Source: an uncultured Micrococcaceae bacterium (lineage in GTDB: Bacteria > Actinomycetota > Actinomycetes > Actinomycetales > Micrococcaceae). Taken from it: a DNA stretch of 7,067 nucleotides. Position 1 is the stretch's first letter; each line of letters starts with the position of its first letter. The stretch lies in the NCBI GenBank assembly GCA_937896705.1, contig CALBOC010000035.1, positions 1 to 7,067 of the forward strand, given 5' to 3'. Below, piece after piece: positions 5,043 through 7,067 of the stretch. A program made the translations under genes and the position numbers. The notes below the pieces were generated by a model, which was not told where the DNA came from, did no database searches, and saw only the letters and a program-made list of their open reading frames with translations.

Positions 5043-6494
5043 ATGGCTCTAGAGCTGAACTTCGCCGCGCGCTCTGACGTGGGACGAGTGCGCTCAAAAA
5101 ACGACGATTCCGCCTATGTTGGCCGATACTTAGCCGTCGTGGCCGATGGGATGGGCGGTCATGTTGGTGGCGATGTAGCCTCGGCTTCGGTTGTGCTCGA
5201 CTTGGCTCCACTGGACCGCAACGATCTATCAGACCCGCAAACTGTGCTCGCCGATGAGATTCAGTCCGCGAACCTGATTCTCAACGATCTGGTGCACGAC
5301 AATCCCAAACTCGCCGGGATGGGCACCACCTGCACCGCCGTGCTGGTCGACAACAACCTATTACACATGGCTCACATCGGCGACTCGCGGGCCTACCGCA
5401 TCAAAAACGATGTCTTCGAACAACTTTCGGCTGATCACACCTTCGTTCAACGACTCATCGATGAAGGACGTATCCAACCAGAAGACGCCGAATCCCATCC
5501 GCACAAAAACGTGTTGATGCGCGTGCTTGGGGATGTCGACGCCTCGCCGGAACTTGATGTCGCCACCTTCGAAACGCAACCCGGTGAGCGCTGGATGCTG
5601 TGTTCCGACGGCCTGAATGCTGTTGTGGATGATGCCACGATCGAAACCCTGCTGCGGGCCGATAAGCCCCTGGATGACGTGTGCCGGGATCTGGTCGACG
5701 AGACGCTGAAACGCGGAGCCCCGGACAACGTGACCATCGTGGTCTTTGAAACCGCGGAAGCCAAAGTCACCGTCGAAGACCCACCGCGCAAGGAAGAGCT
5801 TACCGAATCCGCACTTGAGGTCACGAAGGCAAGTGACGGCGAGTCCGTATCGGCCGCCTTGTTGCGCGCTGATCTCGGTTCGCGCCCCCACCTGTTAGTT
5901 GGTGCGGCCGAGTTGGCCACCGACACCGATCAAATTCCGATCGTCACTCGCTCCTCATCGCAAAAGCGCGCCGCGGCCCTATTGCACGGTGCCTCAGATG
6001 CCGCAGCGCCGGAGCCTGCCCAGCCTGCAGAACTTGACGAGGACGCCGTGCCCACCGGTCGACGGACTTGGCCGCTGCTCACCATGGTGGGCGTCTTCTT
6101 GATCTTATTTGCCACCTCGCTTGCCGTCGGATTCCTCTGGATCCGCGGCCAATACTATGTGGGCAGCGTCGAAGACCGGGTGGCCATCTACCAGGGTGTG
6201 CCACAATCCCTTGGGCCGCTCGAGCTGTCTTCGGTCGAAGAATCCACCGACATTCCGCTGTCCCGGTTGCCCGGGTACAGCCGTCAACGTGTCGAAGCCG
6301 GGCTGCCCGCCCAAGATCTCAACCACGCCCGCGAGATCCTGATGGATCTGGAAACCGCCCTGATCCCAGAAGCCCCGCCGGTCTCTCCCCGAGATCAACC
6401 TGATGACTCCAATATCCCACTGGCATCCAACGGCGTCACCACATCGGCTTCCATTGCTGGTGCAACCGCAGGTGCCACAGGAGGCAACCCGTAA
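5043..6494 (+). CDS. pstP: PstP: PP2C-family Ser/Thr protein phosphatase
   Basis: 483 residues, similar to mycobacterial PstP (about 514). The catalytic PP2C domain spans about 5-236: SDVGRVRSKNDDS (11-23), ADGMGGHVGGD (34-44, metal ligand D35 and G36), MGTTCTAVLV (93-102), HIGDSRAYR (111-119), CSDGL (187-191, D189) and PDNVTIVV (227-234, D228), so all metal-binding motifs are present. The usual NEDS at the first motif is NDDS here. An acidic cytoplasmic linker (about 240-340) leads to a transmembrane helix (about 344-366) and an extracellular tail of about 117 residues with the family segment VAIYQGVPQ...STDIPLSRLPGYSR. It removes phosphate from PknA/PknB and their targets, including the FHA proteins. 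Start ATG 5043, with AGGG (5032-5035) 7 nt upstream. The low-complexity end (GATAGATGG) is followed by a TAATG overlap with rodA. Confidence 0.97.
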   Translation: MALELNFAARSDVGRVRSKNDDSAYVGRYLAVVADGMGGHVGGDVASASVVLDLAPLDRNDLSDPQTVLADEIQSANLILNDLVHDNPKLAGMGTTCTAVLVDNNLLHMAHIGDSRAYRIKNDVFEQLSADHTFVQRLIDEGRIQPEDAESHPHKNVLMRVLGDVDASPELDVATFETQPGERWMLCSDGLNAVVDDATIETLLRADKPLDDVCRDLVDETLKRGAPDNVTIVVFETAEAKVTVEDPPRKEELTESALEVTKASDGESVSAALLRADLGSRPHLLVGAAELATDTDQIPIVTRSSSQKRAAALLHGASDAAAPEPAQPAELDEDAVPTGRRTWPLLTMVGVFLILFATSLAVGFLWIRGQYYVGSVEDRVAIYQGVPQSLGPLELSSVEESTDIPLSRLPGYSRQRVEAGLPAQDLNHAREILMDLETALIPEAPPVSPRDQPDDSNIPLASNGVTTSASIAGATAGATGGNP

Positions 6495-7067
6495 TGGCCC
6501 ACACTCTTGACGCCGTCGAAACCGAGGACCAACCGGTCAAAAAGCCCCTGCGGATCACCGAGCTCATCCTGCTGGTGATGGCCGTAGCGATCGGTTCGGG
6601 TGCCTACATGCTCTCCGGGCTGGGCATGGATCAGCCGCTGGACACCCACTACTGGATCCAGCTGGGGGTCATGGCCGCCCTGGCGGTCGCCTTCCACATC
6701 GTGCTGCGCCTGCGCGCGCCCTGGTCTGACCAGTACATCATGCCCTTAGCCCTGTCTCTCAACGGGCTGGGGCTGGCGATGATTCACCGGCTTGACCTGG
6801 TACCCCCGGGCGGCAATGCGGCCAATAACCAGCTGCTCTGGACGGCCTTGTCGATCATCATTTCGATGGCGCTGGTCTGGTTCATCATCGATTATCGGCA
6901 CATGCGCCGCTTCACCTATGTGTGGCTGTTGGCCTCGGCGATCCTGCTGGTCTTACCGTTTCTGCCCTTCATCGGCATGGAAATCTACGGTGCCCGCATT
7001 TGGGTGAACCTCGGGATCGGTTCCTTCCAGCCCGGTGAAGTCGCCAAACTGACCCTGGCCATCTTCT
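6494..7067 (+). CDS. rodA: RodA/FtsW-family SEDS peptidoglycan glycosyltransferase (partial, N-terminal 191 residues)
   Basis: The reading frame is open from ATG 6494 to the right edge. A polar cytoplasmic N-terminus (about 20 residues) is followed by helices at about 22-42, 53-72, 82-100, 113-132 and 140-160. The conserved SEDS sequence GARIWVNLGIGSFQPGEVAK (166-185) then follows, where the QPGE motif is family-defining. Full proteins have about 10 helices and 450-500 residues, so about 60 percent is missing. It polymerises lipid II into glycan strands at the membrane together with a class B PBP, normally the next gene (pbpA). RodA rather than FtsW is chosen from operon order after pstP. Shine-Dalgarno AGGAGG (6479-6484) lies 9 nt upstream, inside pstP; the ATG overlaps the pstP stop by one base (TAATG), implying coupled translation. 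Confidence 0.93.
   Translation, partial: MAHTLDAVETEDQPVKKPLRITELILLVMAVAIGSGAYMLSGLGMDQPLDTHYWIQLGVMAALAVAFHIVLRLRAPWSDQYIMPLALSLNGLGLAMIHRLDLVPPGGNAANNQLLWTALSIIISMALVWFIIDYRHMRRFTYVWLLASAILLVLPFLPFIGMEIYGARIWVNLGIGSFQPGEVAKLTLAIF

Noticed and set aside
5361..5926. 176- and 159-codon minus-strand open frames
   Set aside because: Both are antisense shadows of the PstP catalytic domain in a GC-rich gene; neither resembles a known protein.

Overview
The window looks like a chromosomal segment of a high-GC Gram-positive bacterium (Actinomycetota, most likely order Micrococcales). By eye the base composition is moderately GC-rich, lower than in Streptomyces or Arthrobacter. The main evidence is the conserved actinobacterial cell-envelope signalling cluster fhaA-fhaB-pstP-rodA, with a divergent tRNA-Leu(CAG) at its head. 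This is the arrangement I recall from the Mycobacterium tuberculosis origin-proximal region (fhaA, fhaB, pstP, rodA, pbpA, pknA, pknB). No genus can be named from the sequence alone.

Left part (1-1300, minus strand): the N-terminal 231 residues of a luciferase-like flavin-dependent oxidoreductase, running off the left edge, preceded by a 136-residue four-helix membrane protein of unknown function. Middle (1300-2940, plus strand): a TetR-family regulator and a metal-dependent cyclase/kynurenine-formamidase-like hydrolase, tightly packed, then a GerW/YtfJ-family protein. The TetR gene is divergent from the membrane-protein gene. The 81-bp gap between them holds a perfect 13-bp inverted repeat that overlaps candidate promoter elements in both directions, so it is a good candidate TetR operator. 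A small three-helix membrane protein (minus strand) converges on the GerW-family gene.

Right part (3360-7067): tRNA-Leu(CAG) on the minus strand with its own intrinsic terminator, then divergently the operon fhaA (DUF3662 + FHA), fhaB (membrane-anchored FHA), pstP (PP2C Ser/Thr phosphatase with one membrane helix) and the N-terminal 191 residues of a RodA/FtsW-type SEDS glycosyltransferase cut by the right edge. Gaps between these genes are 3 nt, 2 nt and a 1-nt overlap, so they are almost certainly one transcript. In relatives the operon continues with pbpA and the kinases pknA/pknB. The kinases phosphorylate targets read by the FHA proteins, PstP reverses this, and RodA with its PBP builds peptidoglycan.

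I found no clear evidence of an undescribed multi-gene system, mobile element, CRISPR array or integration scar. The least-explained part is the TetR/cyclase/four-helix membrane protein group with its shared operator region. Minor points of interest are possible leaderless transcripts, a palindrome over the fhaA promoter, and a GerW-family protein with a C-terminal membrane helix.
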